From: an uncultured Mycoplasmatota bacterium
GTDB lineage: Bacteria > Bacillota_I > Bacilli_A > RF39 > UBA660
Length of the DNA stretch: 64,000 bases
Direction of reading: 5' to 3'
Assembly: GCA_947305065.1 (NCBI GenBank)
Contig: CAMZCT010000001.1
Span: 98,854-162,853 of the forward strand
Part shown: positions 62,903 to 64,000 of the stretch, piece after piece
How positions within the stretch are numbered: the first letter of the stretch is position 1
Layout of the letters: the number at the start of each line of letters is the position of its first letter
Translations under genes and position numbers: made by a program
The notes under the pieces: generated by a model
Told to the model about the DNA's origin: nothing
The model's input: the letters and a program-made list of their open reading frames with translations, nothing else
Database searches by the model: none

Positions 62903-63847
62903 ATGAATTATAATGAAAAAAGTTTTTTATTATCTCTTTACACATTTAATGAACATTTAACTGATAATCAAAAAATCAAAAAATTATATATAATGAGTAA
63001 TAATATTACTAACTATTACAGTGAGTTTACTATAAAGAAAAGAAATGGGAAAGATAGACATATATTAAGTCCATATACAGATTTAAAAAAAATACAATTA
63101 AATATATTAAATGATTTATTATATGATAAGCGTCAGTCTCCATATGCAAAAGCATATATAAAGGAAGTTGGTTTAGTCGACAATGCAAAAACTCACATCG
63201 GATATAAATATATTGTTAAATTAGATATAAGTAATTTTTTTGAAAATGTTTCATATGTTGATGTTTATAATATATTTAAAGAATATGGTTTTTCTAACAG
63301 GATATGTGGGCTATTAGCACATTTAACTACATATGATGATTATTTACCACAAGGTGCACCAACATCACCATGTCTATCAAATTTAGTTTTAAGAGATTTT
63401 GATTATAAAGTTGGTAGATGGTGTAAGGATAAGAATATTAACTATACACGATATTCAGATGATATGACATTTTCTATGAATGAATACAATAAGGATTTAA
63501 TAAGATTTATTAGAATCAGCTTGTATAAATGTGGATTAGAATTAAACAATGATAAAATATGCTTGATTGGTAATTCCAAACAACAAAAAGTAACTGGTAT
63601 TGTTGTTAATAATAAGATTCAAGTTGATTCTAATTATAGAAAAAGGATAAGACAAGAATTATATTATATTAATAAATTTGGTATTGATAATCATATCAAA
63701 AGAATTAAAATTACTGATAAAGAAAAATATCTAAAATCTTTATATGGAAGAATATTATTTGTATTGTCTATAGATCCTAACAATAAAGAATTTATAAAAT
63801 ATAAGAAAACAATTCGAAGAATAAATAATCCAAATTATTCAGATTAA
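62903..63847 (+). CDS. retron reverse transcriptase
   Basis: VDNAKTHIGYKYIVKLDISNFF (NAxxH), LPQGAPTSPCLSN, TRYSDDMTFS (YxDD), QQKVTGIVVNN (VTG); SD ggaggt at 62891. Confidence 0.95.
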   Translation: MNYNEKSFLLSLYTFNEHLTDNQKIKKLYIMSNNITNYYSEFTIKKRNGKDRHILSPYTDLKKIQLNILNDLLYDKRQSPYAKAYIKEVGLVDNAKTHIGYKYIVKLDISNFFENVSYVDVYNIFKEYGFSNRICGLLAHLTTYDDYLPQGAPTSPCLSNLVLRDFDYKVGRWCKDKNINYTRYSDDMTFSMNEYNKDLIRFIRISLYKCGLELNNDKICLIGNSKQQKVTGIVVNNKIQVDSNYRKRIRQELYYINKFGIDNHIKRIKITDKEKYLKSLYGRILFVLSIDPNNKEFIKYKKTIRRINNPNYSD

Positions 63848-63852
63848 ATCAA

Positions 63853-63928
63853 AGCAATATCGTGTGGTTTCGAGTCCCACCTGAGGCACCAAAAAAAACA
63901 AACCTATTACTTTTGTAATAGGTTTTTT
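63853..63928 (+). repeat. direct repeat copy 2 (orphan tRNA-Leu 3' half plus terminator; attR-like)
   Basis: agcaatatcgtgtggtttcgagtcccacctgaggcacca, 33/39 identical to tRNA-Leu 3' end, followed by the same terminator; no 5' tRNA half precedes it. Confidence 0.85.
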
Positions 63929-64000
63929 ATATTTATTCCTTTCAAAATATCTTAATATGGTACTATGAAAGTGTAATTAGTAAATCCATTGATCAGGATT

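Noticed and set aside
61236-63847. Diversity-generating retroelement (RT next to a protein ending in a C-type-lectin/FGE-like WWLRSA...GVSPAFKVG tail)
   Set aside because: RT has QGAPTSP, NAxxH and VTG retron motifs rather than the DGR GxxxSQ signature, and no near-identical TR copy of the gene's 3' end is visible before or after the RT.
1-64000. CRISPR arrays, rRNA genes, IS transposases
   Set aside because: No regularly spaced direct repeats, rRNA-like sequence or DDE/HUH transposase ORFs were seen.

Overview
AT-rich Firmicutes/Bacilli-like chromosomal window (Mollicutes-adjacent gut lineage suspected; inference only). From left to right: (1) an operon of SipW-type signal peptidases and exported SipW/TasA-like proteins (1-4.4 kb), then a lipase, an HExxH protein, clpB with a CIRCE operator, and VanZ; (2) a ~430-nt intergenic region at 10.63-11.06 kb that folds on the minus strand into an elaborate multi-helix RNA with its own promoter and terminator; (3) a 5'-truncated ftsK; (4) a ~35-kb integrative conjugative element (ICE, ~12.2-47.7 kb) with three tandem large serine recombinases, a Wzx/Wzy-type capsule cassette with CDP-glycerol genes, a complete T4SS/relaxase module with a candidate oriT, a sortase plus thioester/CnaB adhesin, and ParAB; (5) a sugar transferase gene truncated at the conserved DELPQF motif at the right ICE edge; (6) housekeeping genes, including metK with a SAM-I riboswitch; (7) a compact ~2.8-kb plus-strand island, flanked by tRNA-Leu 3'-end plus terminator direct repeats, that carries a DUF6273-like surface protein and a retron (RT plus a foldable msr/msd ncRNA with a1/a2 repeats) but no integrase. 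The retron island and the orphan structured RNA are the strongest candidates for undescribed biology.
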